The notes under the pieces: generated by a model | What the model was told of the DNA's origin: nothing | Seen by the model: the letters and a program-made list of their open reading frames with translations, nothing else | Databases searched by the model: none | From: Chitinophagaceae bacterium | Lineage (GTDB): Bacteria; Bacteroidota; Bacteroidia; Chitinophagales; Chitinophagaceae | DNA length: 64,000 nucleotides | NCBI GenBank assembly: GCA_947447465.1 | Contig: CANFKE010000015.1 | Span: 1 to 64,000, forward strand | Reading direction: 5' to 3' | Translations under genes and position numbers: made by a program | Shown: positions 42,145 through 51,365 of the stretch, one piece after another | How positions within the stretch are numbered: position 1 is the stretch's first letter | Layout of the letters: the number at the start of each line of letters is the position of its first letter

Positions 42145-42990
42145 TCAGAGCGTAAAGTTATCAATGTAATCCAATACCGCACTATCTGTGTCGCTATTAA
42201 ATTTACGGGCAAATAATTTATCAGATGCCTTGAGTGCAGCAGCATCCTTCATGGTCAGGAGCTTTGGGCTAGGTTTTTTCTCCGACCAGTCGATATAGAG
42301 CAGATTATTATTGACCATCTGATCTTTGAAAGGTGAGTTGAAGAGAATGGTCTGAAAAATGATCTCATCGGCAGCCCAGCTCATCTTAAAGAAGCGCGAT
42401 ACCCATTGTTCGTTCTTTACATAATCAACAATATAGGCAATACTTTCGCGGGAGGCGGTAAACCACTGTGAACGACCCATGGCCACTATGCCTTGCGGCA
42501 TTTTTCTTTCCGGCATCACCGCATTCATCAATTGCTCAACTCTATAGGTACCAACAGGCAATTTCAGATTGGCCAGATGGTATTTCTTTATTCTGGGTAA
42601 GGCTTCATGCCATTCGTTCTCTACAGATAGATAATGCATAAATATCTTACCCTTGTTCTGCGACAGAAACTGATGAATATTTGCGGTGCTTTTGATAGGG
42701 TAGTCTTGTCCGCTCAGCAGGTTGATATGGTCATATTGAATACCTGTGGCCAGTATCTCCTCAAAACTGTTAATAGTAGCCTGTACAATGCTGTAACCAC
42801 CCCAATATACTTTTATCCGGTTTTTGATAAAGCTCACATTAGGCAGGTCGGATAGTTGAAGGAACGGTTCTATGTCCGTTTTTTTATCCAGGTGAATATA
42901 GAAATGGCTGTTACTGTGCGCCAGTTTTCCTATCAACCTTTTTAGTTGAGAAGGGTTGGAGTGTGCCAGAATAAGGTGTGCCAGTTTCAC
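42145..42990 (-). CDS. GT14-like (core-2/I-branching) glycosyltransferase
   Basis: A 281-aa protein resembling bacterial GT14 beta-1,6-N-acetylglucosaminyltransferase-like enzymes. It begins KLAHLILAHSNPSQLKRLIGKL, followed by FYIHLDKKTDIEPF, VYWGGYSIVQATINSF, NLLSGQDYPIKS and WAADEIIFQTI. Co-transcribed with the GT2 pair. No signal sequence, so cytoplasmic or peripheral. Probably branches or decorates the polysaccharide. Confidence 0.85.
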   Translation of the reverse strand: MKLAHLILAHSNPSQLKRLIGKLAHSNSHFYIHLDKKTDIEPFLQLSDLPNVSFIKNRIKVYWGGYSIVQATINSFEEILATGIQYDHINLLSGQDYPIKSTANIHQFLSQNKGKIFMHYLSVENEWHEALPRIKKYHLANLKLPVGTYRVEQLMNAVMPERKMPQGIVAMGRSQWFTASRESIAYIVDYVKNEQWVSRFFKMSWAADEIIFQTILFNSPFKDQMVNNNLLYIDWSEKKPSPKLLTMKDAAALKASDKLFARKFNSDTDSAVLDYIDNFTL

Positions 42991-43131
42991 TTATGCAAAC
43001 ATAATATTAGTTAGTTAAAAATTAGTAATTTATATACCCCAATAAAACAGGGGTGAATAATAAACCATAGAAATAATACGGTATTTGCAGGTATTTAGTT
43101 TTTATAATCTATTCGTTTTCTTAATTGCAAA

Positions 43132-43161
43132 AGTAAAGGGCTGCATCAGCAGCCCTTTACT
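43132..43161 (-). terminator. Intrinsic terminator of the giant surface protein gene
   Basis: A 13-bp perfect stem (AGTAAAGGGCTGC, 43132-43144; complement 43149-43161) has an ATCA loop. Read on the minus strand it is followed by TTTTGC, 12 nt after the stop. It separates the giant gene from the GT14 operon. Confidence 0.85.
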
Positions 43162-43172
43162 CCGTATTGATA

Positions 43173-46100
43173 CTAGTTATTGTTCAGTGTAAAGTGGATG
43201 ATCTTAGATTCTCCATCATTGACAATTCTCATTATGTAATTGCCGGGTGGAATATTATCGCCCATCTTTATCTCTTGTTTTATCTCTTCACCTCTGGTCA
43301 TTCCCTCTGCGGTATGTACTATTCTGCCCATCATATCTATTACCTGATAGGTGATCTTGGTATTGGATGCAGAATTGGTCTTGCCTGATACGGTGAAGCT
43401 ACCATTATTAGGATTAGGATACATTGCAATGTCATTTAAGGAAATGGCGTCACCTATTCCCAACGTACCTATCCTGATGATCCTGATATCACTGGTGTCG
43501 AATGATGAAGTGGCACATTCCACATCGCTGGTCATAATGCAATACACTGTATCATCTGAATAGATCTCAGTTGAATAAGTAGCGTTGGTAGCACCTGTTA
43601 CCGGCACGCCGTTCAGATACCATTGGTAAGTTGGTGCCGTACCACCATAATTGACAGTTGAGAAGAAGGTCACAATTTCGCCGAGGTAAGTGATCAGATC
43701 GCCTGCTACTGATGAAACAATAGTGATGGTAGGTGTAACTACAGGGCGAACGAACATACTGATGCCCGCAGATGTGTCTGATGGAGGAACAGGACATGGA
43801 GCGCTACTGATCATGATACAAGACACATAGTCAAAGTTGGCAGGAGCATATGTAAATATGTTAGCTGTATCAACCGGAGACCCGAATATTGTCCAGATAT
43901 AGGTAGGTGTAGGGCCACCATTTACCGGTGTTGGCGTAAATGTGACCAATGTGCCTGCACATACTGTATCATTAGGAGTAAGTGTAATAGTGACCGATGG
44001 AACGACTATCGGGTTGACCGTCATAGGGTGAGTGGTAAAGGCAACGCCGCAGAAGTTAGTAACTGTATATTTAATACTTGCTGTACCCGGTGCCACACCT
44101 CCTACTACTCCGGTGCCCGAAGTGACGGTCACAACAGCAGTGTTCAGACTGCTCCAAACACCACCGCCTACTGTGCTGCCCAGTGTAACAGTTGCACCCG
44201 GACAAACTAATGAAGGACCTGTGATAGTGCCCGCAGTAGGGAATGGTATTACTACAGCAGGGAAGGTAGAAATATCCGTACCGCACACATTGGTATATGA
44301 ATAAGATATGGTAACACTACCGGGGGTAACACCACCAACTACGCCACCCGATGTAACGGTAGCGATACCTGTATTACCACTTATCCAGATACCACCCGGA
44401 GTGGTGCTGGAAAGTGTTGTAGTAGTACCCGGACATAGGTTAGGAATACCTGTAATGGTTCCTGCATGTGGTAGCGGATTGACCGTAAACGGATAAGTAG
44501 AGTAGTCTGTACCGCAAGAGTTGGTATAAGCGTATGATATGGTCAAGGTGCCGGCTGTAACGCCGCCAACGGTTCCCGTAGCACTTATTGTAGCTCTTGT
44601 AGTATTGCTGCTGCTCCAAACACCACCGCCTACTGTGCTGGTAAGCGATATAGTAGATGCCTCACATACAGCTACAGGGCCGGAAATAGTTCCCGCATGT
44701 GGTAGTGGATTGACAGTGACCAAAGCTGTATCAAATACAGATCCGCAGCTGTTAGATACGGTATATGAGATCAATACTGTTCCTGCTGCAACACCACCCA
44801 CTGTACCACCTGCTACGGTAGCTACTGATGTGTTCTGACTGCCCCATACTCCGCCCGTTGCTGTATTGCTGAGTGTGGTCACTGACGCTTCACAAACTGT
44901 AGTGATACCGGTAATGGTACCTGCAACCGGTTGCGGATTGACTGTTACAGCCCATGTTGCAATAGCTGTTCCGCAGGTATTGGTCACTGTGTAAGATATG
45001 GTCACGTTGCCTGCCAGAACACCTCCGACAACACCTGTTGACGAAACTGTTGCCGTACCATTATTAGAACTGCTCCAGGTGCCACCCGGTGCTGCATCTG
45101 TAAGTGTTATCTGTGTAGCCTCACAAACAGTTGAAAGTCCTGATATCGAACCTGCGTTTGGCAGAGGATTTACTGTAACGGACTGTGTAGCTGTAGCTGA
45201 TCCGCAACTGAATGTTGATACTGTATAGCTGATAGTTGTATTTGCCAGTGTAACTGATGCACCACCTACTACGCCTGTCGCAGATACCGTAGCTATAGCA
45301 TTAGATGCGCTGCTCCATGTACCACCCGGTGCAGGGTCAGTAAGTGATATTGTTGCTCCGTTACATACACTTGATGCTCCGGATATTGTTCCGGCATTGG
45401 GTAAAGGTTTTACGGTTACCGGATGAGTAACGGTAGCTGATCCGCAACTAAATGAGTTGACCGTATAAGATATAGTAGTAGTTGATAAGGTAGTTGCGGC
45501 CCCGAAAACATTGCCGGTAGCATTGACCGTTGCAATTGCTGTGTTGGCACTGCTCCATGTACCCGGGTCGCCGGTCGCATTTGTCAGTGATATACTTGCT
45601 GCTGAACAAACGCTATCCAAACCTGTAATGGCACCACCAACCGGTGTATGCTTAACGGTAACAGGGTGAGTTACTGAAGCCGATCCGCAACTGAATGATG
45701 GTACTGTATAGCTAATGGTAGTAGTTGATAATGTATTGGTCGCACCAAATACGTTTCCGGATGCATTGACCGTAGCGATAGCATTGGAAGCGCTGCTCCA
45801 TGTACCACCTGTACCTGTAGTGGTCAATGAGATACTTGCATTGAAGCACACACTGTCTGCACCGGTAATACTACCTGCATTAGGCAAAGCCTTTACAGTA
45901 ACCGGATGAGTAACAGTGGCCGATCCGCAACTGAATGAGTTGACAGTGTAAGATATGGTAGTTGTTGATAGAGTGGTAGCTACGCCGAACACATTACCAG
46001 AGGCATCAACAGTAGCAATAGTATTAGATGCACTACTCCATGTACCCGGGTCGCCGGTTACGTTTGTCAATGAGATGCTTGCTGCTGAACATACACTATC

Positions 46101-49100
46101 TGCACCTGTTATTGCACCACCTACAGGTGTATGCTTAACAGTAACAGGGTGAGTAGCAGTGGCAGAACCGCAACTGAATGTGGATGCGGTATAGCTTATG
46201 GTAGTTGTAGATAATGTATTGGTCGCACCAAATACGTTTCCTGATGCGTTGACAGTAGCGATCGGGTTAGATGCGCTGCTCCATGTACCACCTGTACCTG
46301 AAGTTGTCAATGAGATACTAGCATTGAAGCATACACTGTCTGCACCTGTAATAGTACCAGCATTAGGCAAAGCCTTTACAGTAACCGGATGAGTGACAGT
46401 GGCCGATCCGCAACTAAATGAGTTGACAGTATAAGAAATAGTAGTTGTTGATAGAGTAGTAGCTACTCCGAACACATTACCTGACGCATCAACTGTAGCA
46501 ATTGCATTGGATGCACTACTCCATGTACCCGGGTCGCCGGTTATGTTTGCCAATGAGATGCTTGCTGCTGAACATACACTATCTACACCTGTAATGGCAC
46601 CACCAACAGGTGTGTGCTTAACAGTAACAGGGTGAGTAGTAGTAGCAGAACCGCAACTGAATGTGGATGCGGTATAACTTATGGTAGTTGTAGATAATGT
46701 ATTGGTCGCACCAAATACGTTTCCTGATGCGTTGACCGTAGCGATCGGGTTGGATGCGCTGCTCCATGTACCACCTGTACCTGAAGTTGTCAATGAGATA
46801 CTTGCATTGAAACACACACTGTCAGCACCGGTAATCGTACCTGCATTAGGCAAAGCCTTTACAGTAACAGGATGAGTGACAGTGGCCGAACCGCAACTGA
46901 ACGAGTTGACCGTATAAGAAATAGTAGTTGTTGATAGAGCAGTAGCTACTCCGAATACATTACCTGATGCATCAACTGTAGCAATTGCATTGGATGCACT
47001 GCTCCATGTACCGAGGTCGCCGGTTACGTTTGCCAATGAGATGCTTGCTGCTGAACATACACTATCTGCACCTGTAATGGCACCACCAACCGGTGTGTGC
47101 TTAACAGTAACAGGGTGAGTAGCAGTAGCAGAACCGCAACTGAATGTGGACGCGGTATAGCTTATCGTAGTTGTAGATAATGTATTGGTAGCGCCAAATA
47201 CGTTTCCTGATGCGTTGACCGTAGCGATAGGGTTAGAAGCGCTACTCCATGTACCACCCGTACCTGAAGTTGTCAATGAGATACTTGCATTGAAGCACAC
47301 ACTGTCAGCTCCGGTAATAGTTCCTGCATTAGGTATAGCTTTTACGGTAATAGATTTTGTAGCGACTACCGGGCCACAGCCATAAGCTACTGTATAAGAA
47401 ATAGTGATTGTCCCTGTACTCACACCGCTCACTACACCTGTTACTGCATCCACTGTGGCAACTGCAGTATTATTACTTACCCATGTGCCACCTGTAGCGC
47501 CGTTAGATAAACTGATAGTAGCAGCCTGACAAACACTATCCGGACCTGAAATGGGAAGAGAAACACCAGTTGATACTACGCCAACCGGATGTTTAGCAGT
47601 ATCTGAGCCACAAAGCGTGGTAGTTGCTATATATAATATTGTATCAGCACCTACTATCAAACCTGTGATCACATTGGTAGTTCCGGTAGGTACAGCATTA
47701 GCAAGGGTAGGGTATTTGTTTACCCAGGTACCACCGGCAAGTGATGCTGTAAGCGTTATGGATGAACCTGTACACACTCCGTTAGCTCCGGTTATAGTAC
47801 CCGCATTGGGTAATGCATTCACTGTAACAGCGTGTGACGCACTTAACGGACCACAACTTAATGATGAAGCCGTATAAAATATGGTAGCATTACCCGGAGC
47901 AACACCTGTTACAACACCTGTTGCAGATACAGTAGCCACAGCATTATTGCTGCTGCTCCATGTCCCGCCTGTTACAGTTTCTGATAGGGAGATGGTCGAG
48001 TTAACGCATACGTTTGCCGGACCGGAAATAATACCGGTATCTGCTATTGGCAAGATCCTGACAATAAAATGAACATAATTGGTGTCAAACAATGATACTA
48101 CTGCCATTGTAACTGTATCCAGACCGGCGGTAACTCCTGTTATTACTGCATTACTATCCAATGCCCCTGCGCCACCTGCTATGGTAGCGTTTGCGTTAGA
48201 TACGCTCCAGTAAGCACTGCCATTCGCACAATGCTGGCTGGCCAATGTCATAGAGTTGCCCATGCAAAGGCTGTCAATACCGCGTATTGAGTTAGTGTCA
48301 GGGGTAGCTGTATTTTTAAAGATAGAGATCGTGTTGCTACCTATATTGCCCACCACTATGTCAGGTTTATTATCACCATCCATGTCGCCTACGGTCACTC
48401 CCTGCGGAGTTGAACTCGATCCTGTAGATAATATGGAACCTGCGGTGAACGTACTTGATCCTATAGTGCCTCCAGCAAAAGTATTTTTGAAAACAGATAA
48501 TGTGTTGCTATTTACATCACTGAATACAATATCAGTTTTTCCGTCACCGTCAAAATCTCCCATATCCAGTCCTGCCGGTCCTGTGCCTGCTCCGATATTG
48601 AATGTTGTAGCTGTAAATGAACTTGCATTTAGTGGGGTAGTAGTAACATTATTCTGGAAAACAGTAAATGAATTATCTGTATTATTGGCTACAATGATCT
48701 CCGGTTTGTTATCACCATTTATATCCATCACCTTGACCTGTCCCGATCCTGCTCCGGCGATGTAGTCCACATTTGGTTCGAATATAAATGTGTCAGTAAG
48801 TGAGATATTTCTTAATACGGAGATGGTACCATCAGTGTAGTTGGATGCTATCAGATCGGGTTTATTATCTCCATCTACGTCTGTAGCGCTGATACTTAAT
48901 GGCGTATTTCCGGCTGTAAAGGCTACATAGTAATTGGTAAATGTTCCTGTGCTGGGAAATGCTCCGACTCCTCCTGATGGTATTGAAGTAATGATGTTCC
49001 TGTATATTTCTATAGTATTACTTTGGTAGATAGCGCAGGCTATATCTAGTTTGCCATCCCCATCAAAATCCGCCAAAGCAACATCTATAGGGCCAGATGA

Positions 49101-49853
49101 AAAAGATTTGTTGGCTGGTGGCGCAACGGATATATTTCCCGGAGTGCTTTTGTTTCTGATACAGGAAACTCTTCCTGATCCGCTGCATGCGATGACGATA
49201 TCCAGTTTGCCATCTCCATCCAGATCTCCAAGTTTTACAATTCGACCACCATTGGCAACCGAACACAGAACCGGTGCCGCGTAACTTAGTTGCCCTTGAA
49301 CGCCTGTGTTCCTGTAAATATACATATACCCAAGTCCACCTGAATAGGGTTGATAGGTACACACGACCAGATCCGGCATTCCATCTCCATCAATATCCCC
49401 TATTGCTGAATAATATGGATCAGAATCTGATGTCGCATCAATGTTGAAATCTACTCTTGGCTTAAATGAACTGGTTCCCGGGATATAACAGCTATTGTCA
49501 TAATCAGGTGCGAACTGGTTTGCACTTACTGCTGTCAGTCTTGTCGTCAAGTTCAAAACCGATATCGATGAGTATTGAGCACCCAAGGGAACAGTTACTA
49601 ACAATGAGTTGGCAGTTGCTGTAACTACAGTCGCCTGCACTCCGCCAAACCAAACAACATTCCGTGTAGCAGTATCATTAAATCCTGAGCCTGCGATCAC
49701 CACTGTCCCTGAAACAGGTAATCCGCTGATGGGAGTAATGGATGTAATAGCGGGCGCTGCAGCATAGGAGCTACTGGTAAGAGTAGTCAGTAATAGAATG
49801 GTCGTAACTACAGACAATAGAACCTTTACTCGGAAAATAAATGTTTTCTTCAT
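43173..49853 (-). CDS. Giant T9SS-secreted repeat protein (VCBS + Ig-like)
   Basis: A 2226-aa surface protein. In order: a signal peptide (MKKTFIFRVKVLLSVVTTILL...); an IPT/TIG-like domain (about 34-115); seven FG-GAP/VCBS calcium motifs of type GDxDGDxxPD (about 150-510); 18 Ig/BIG2-like modules of about 80 aa, each with two Cys (VC... and CG), at about 520-1960; two PKD/Ig-like domains; and a C-terminal T9SS type A sorting domain (IAMYPNPNNGSFTVSG...PPGNYIMRI). Eight consecutive Ig modules are almost identical in two alternating types. Predicted to be secreted and attached at the cell surface, probably adhesive. It lies inside the polysaccharide region. Confidence 0.92.
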   Translation of the reverse strand: MKKTFIFRVKVLLSVVTTILLLTTLTSSSYAAAPAITSITPISGLPVSGTVVIAGSGFNDTATRNVVWFGGVQATVVTATANSLLVTVPLGAQYSSISVLNLTTRLTAVSANQFAPDYDNSCYIPGTSSFKPRVDFNIDATSDSDPYYSAIGDIDGDGMPDLVVCTYQPYSGGLGYMYIYRNTGVQGQLSYAAPVLCSVANGGRIVKLGDLDGDGKLDIVIACSGSGRVSCIRNKSTPGNISVAPPANKSFSSGPIDVALADFDGDGKLDIACAIYQSNTIEIYRNIITSIPSGGVGAFPSTGTFTNYYVAFTAGNTPLSISATDVDGDNKPDLIASNYTDGTISVLRNISLTDTFIFEPNVDYIAGAGSGQVKVMDINGDNKPEIIVANNTDNSFTVFQNNVTTTPLNASSFTATTFNIGAGTGPAGLDMGDFDGDGKTDIVFSDVNSNTLSVFKNTFAGGTIGSSTFTAGSILSTGSSSTPQGVTVGDMDGDNKPDIVVGNIGSNTISIFKNTATPDTNSIRGIDSLCMGNSMTLASQHCANGSAYWSVSNANATIAGGAGALDSNAVITGVTAGLDTVTMAVVSLFDTNYVHFIVRILPIADTGIISGPANVCVNSTISLSETVTGGTWSSSNNAVATVSATGVVTGVAPGNATIFYTASSLSCGPLSASHAVTVNALPNAGTITGANGVCTGSSITLTASLAGGTWVNKYPTLANAVPTGTTNVITGLIVGADTILYIATTTLCGSDTAKHPVGVVSTGVSLPISGPDSVCQAATISLSNGATGGTWVSNNTAVATVDAVTGVVSGVSTGTITISYTVAYGCGPVVATKSITVKAIPNAGTITGADSVCFNASISLTTSGTGGTWSSASNPIATVNASGNVFGATNTLSTTTISYTASTFSCGSATATHPVTVKHTPVGGAITGADSVCSAASISLANVTGDLGTWSSASNAIATVDASGNVFGVATALSTTTISYTVNSFSCGSATVTHPVTVKALPNAGTITGADSVCFNASISLTTSGTGGTWSSASNPIATVNASGNVFGATNTLSTTTISYTASTFSCGSATTTHPVTVKHTPVGGAITGVDSVCSAASISLANITGDPGTWSSASNAIATVDASGNVFGVATTLSTTTISYTVNSFSCGSATVTHPVTVKALPNAGTITGADSVCFNASISLTTSGTGGTWSSASNPIATVNASGNVFGATNTLSTTTISYTASTFSCGSATATHPVTVKHTPVGGAITGADSVCSAASISLTNVTGDPGTWSSASNTIATVDASGNVFGVATTLSTTTISYTVNSFSCGSATVTHPVTVKALPNAGSITGADSVCFNASISLTTTGTGGTWSSASNAIATVNASGNVFGATNTLSTTTISYTVPSFSCGSASVTHPVTVKHTPVGGAITGLDSVCSAASISLTNATGDPGTWSSANTAIATVNATGNVFGAATTLSTTTISYTVNSFSCGSATVTHPVTVKPLPNAGTISGASSVCNGATISLTDPAPGGTWSSASNAIATVSATGVVGGASVTLANTTISYTVSTFSCGSATATQSVTVNPLPNAGSISGLSTVCEATQITLTDAAPGGTWSSSNNGTATVSSTGVVGGVLAGNVTISYTVTNTCGTAIATWAVTVNPQPVAGTITGITTVCEASVTTLSNTATGGVWGSQNTSVATVAGGTVGGVAAGTVLISYTVSNSCGSVFDTALVTVNPLPHAGTISGPVAVCEASTISLTSTVGGGVWSSSNTTRATISATGTVGGVTAGTLTISYAYTNSCGTDYSTYPFTVNPLPHAGTITGIPNLCPGTTTTLSSTTPGGIWISGNTGIATVTSGGVVGGVTPGSVTISYSYTNVCGTDISTFPAVVIPFPTAGTITGPSLVCPGATVTLGSTVGGGVWSSLNTAVVTVTSGTGVVGGVAPGTASIKYTVTNFCGVAFTTHPMTVNPIVVPSVTITLTPNDTVCAGTLVTFTPTPVNGGPTPTYIWTIFGSPVDTANIFTYAPANFDYVSCIMISSAPCPVPPSDTSAGISMFVRPVVTPTITIVSSVAGDLITYLGEIVTFFSTVNYGGTAPTYQWYLNGVPVTGATNATYSTEIYSDDTVYCIMTSDVECATSSFDTSDIRIIRIGTLGIGDAISLNDIAMYPNPNNGSFTVSGKTNSASNTKITYQVIDMMGRIVHTAEGMTRGEEIKQEIKMGDNIPPGNYIMRIVNDGESKIIHFTLNNN
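45391..47322 (-). repeat. Four tandem copies of a 483-bp two-module repeat
   Basis: Within the giant gene, alternating modules A (TITGADSVCFNASISLTT...) and B (AITGxDSVCSAASISL...) of about 80-81 codons repeat four times. The repeat distance is 483 bp at several landmarks (45715, 46198, 46681). Copies differ at few positions, and many of these are silent or conservative. The near-identity indicates recent tandem duplication or gene conversion. The copy number may vary between strains and may be under- or over-counted in short-read assemblies. Confidence 0.92.
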
Positions 49854-50135
49854 GAATCTACTTCATTAATTGTTAGGCACGTAGAATTAATTCTAATTTG
49901 GGTATGATCAGAATAAGACGCTGTAAGATAAAAAAAACAATTATGATTTCTTAGTGACATAACATTATCGTATTAATTTTAATAAAAATATACTGTAATA
50001 ATGTTTATGTCAACTAGTTATTAACAGAACAAGTGTTTTCAGGTATGTGAAATTTAGGCTGATATTCTGTGGATAGGAACAGAATTATAAGCCCGTCATA
50101 TATATGGCGGGCTTATAAAGTATTATTATTCAAAA
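49854..50135. other. AT-rich promoter gap between giant protein and GT4-like gene
   Basis: 282 nt that must contain the promoter of the giant surface protein gene (minus strand, reading from 49853). No clear -7/-33 pair was identified. The only structured part is the terminator at 50085-50118. Confidence 0.4.
50085..50118 (-). terminator. Terminator hairpin after the GT4-like gene
   Basis: TTATAAGCCCG (50085-50095) pairs with CGGGCTTATAA (50108-50118), 18 nt past the minus-strand stop at 50136. It marks the end of the upstream polysaccharide operon and separates it from the giant gene. Confidence 0.7.
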
Positions 50136-51365
50136 CTATAAGCTAAGAATGGCACTGTAAATTTCTTTCACATTATTCTCCCATGTATGCGAAGATGCGA
50201 ATGCTCTCCGTGCATCCTGTAACGATGTCGAATCTTCGTTGAGCGCCTTCGTGATCAGCGCAACATACTCTTCTTTGCTATTGGCCAGATAAGTATGGTC
50301 TGCAAAAATACTCATTGCCTCTGTGGCAGTTGCTACAGTAGGCTTACCCATCGCCAGATATTCATCAATTTTTCTCGGGTAATTACCTATTGTTACCTGA
50401 TTGACTATCTGTGGGTTGAGACAAACATCAAATGAATTGATATAGGCAGGAAGTACAGAAGGGTCTTTGCCACCCAGGAAGTGAACATTAGCTATTTTGT
50501 GCAAATTGCTTGCTTTGAATTCATCATCCTCGGGTCCTACCAGCACTATGCTCCATTCCGGTTTCTGAGTAGCAATGTATTCGAGCAGGTCAATATCCAG
50601 TCTGATACTTTGTAATGCACCAACATATCCGATAACCGGGTGAGATAGTGCTGCAATATCTGCGGGTATGCTTTTATCCTTTGGATTACTGAACATTTCC
50701 AGATCACAACCCTGACCCACATAGAATGATCTCGGATTATATTTTTTACAGTAATTGGCCAGATAAGTAGAATTGGCCACACAGATATCACTTTTGGCTA
50801 TCAGTTCAGGTTCCAGTTTTTCACCATGGTATTTCCAGTAATCAACTGCCAGCATATAATCGCGGCTATAGTAGATACTTACAGTAGGTTGTAGCAATTC
50901 TTTAAGGTAAAATGAACGGAACATATCATTGTCATTGAACAAAATGATGTTCTTAAATCCCAGTTCATTGATCGCCTTTTGTATAGATCGGGCAAATTTT
51001 TTATTGTTGATCTTATTGAGCCAGTTGAAAACAGATCGGCTCTTGATCCAGTTTATTGATTCGGTCAGCTCATCGGGGTAAAGATTCCAGAGATTTTCCT
51101 GTAAGGTAACGATACCTTTCTCTTTGCCTTTGATCACCGAAAGGCGCTTTTGCACTTTCGGATCAGCTTTATGTTTGATGAGGGTGATCCTGTCCAGTGT
51201 ACTATTTACATACAGTACTCTGTTATGTTTACTGAACTCCAATGCAATATTCTTGCAGTTGCTACCTATACCGGTATCCCAAGGTTGCTGACCAACCACC
51301 ACAATATCTCTGTTCAGTATAGTACTACTTCCCTGCATCAAGGAGTTCATTTTGTTGTTTATCAA
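50136..51365 (-). CDS. GT4-like glycosyltransferase
   Basis: A 409-aa GT-B-fold transferase. A Rossmann-like N-terminal half begins RDIVVVGQQPWDTGIGSNCKNIALEF. The C-terminal donor site includes VIGYVGAL, VLVGPEDDEF, NVHFLGGKDPSVLPAYINSFDVCLNP and KIDEYLAMGKPTVAT (E-x7-E-type region). Resembles GT1/GT4 transferases. The first Met is at 51365; Met at 51350 or 51338 reduces the overlap with the upstream ligase gene (stop 51325) from 41 to 26 or 14 nt and may be the real start. It is the last gene of the operon before a terminator. Confidence 0.83.
   Translation of the reverse strand: MINNKMNSLMQGSSTILNRDIVVVGQQPWDTGIGSNCKNIALEFSKHNRVLYVNSTLDRITLIKHKADPKVQKRLSVIKGKEKGIVTLQENLWNLYPDELTESINWIKSRSVFNWLNKINNKKFARSIQKAINELGFKNIILFNDNDMFRSFYLKELLQPTVSIYYSRDYMLAVDYWKYHGEKLEPELIAKSDICVANSTYLANYCKKYNPRSFYVGQGCDLEMFSNPKDKSIPADIAALSHPVIGYVGALQSIRLDIDLLEYIATQKPEWSIVLVGPEDDEFKASNLHKIANVHFLGGKDPSVLPAYINSFDVCLNPQIVNQVTIGNYPRKIDEYLAMGKPTVATATEAMSIFADHTYLANSKEEYVALITKALNEDSTSLQDARRAFASSHTWENNVKEIYSAILSL

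Noticed and set aside
45391-47322. Possible CRISPR array
   Set aside because: The repeats are 483 bp, coding and without spacers, so they are protein repeats; no CRISPR-type short repeats were found anywhere.
44028-48765. Many plus-strand open frames opposite the giant protein gene
   Set aside because: They repeat with the 483-bp period of the Ig modules and are caused by biased composition of the minus-strand coding sequence.
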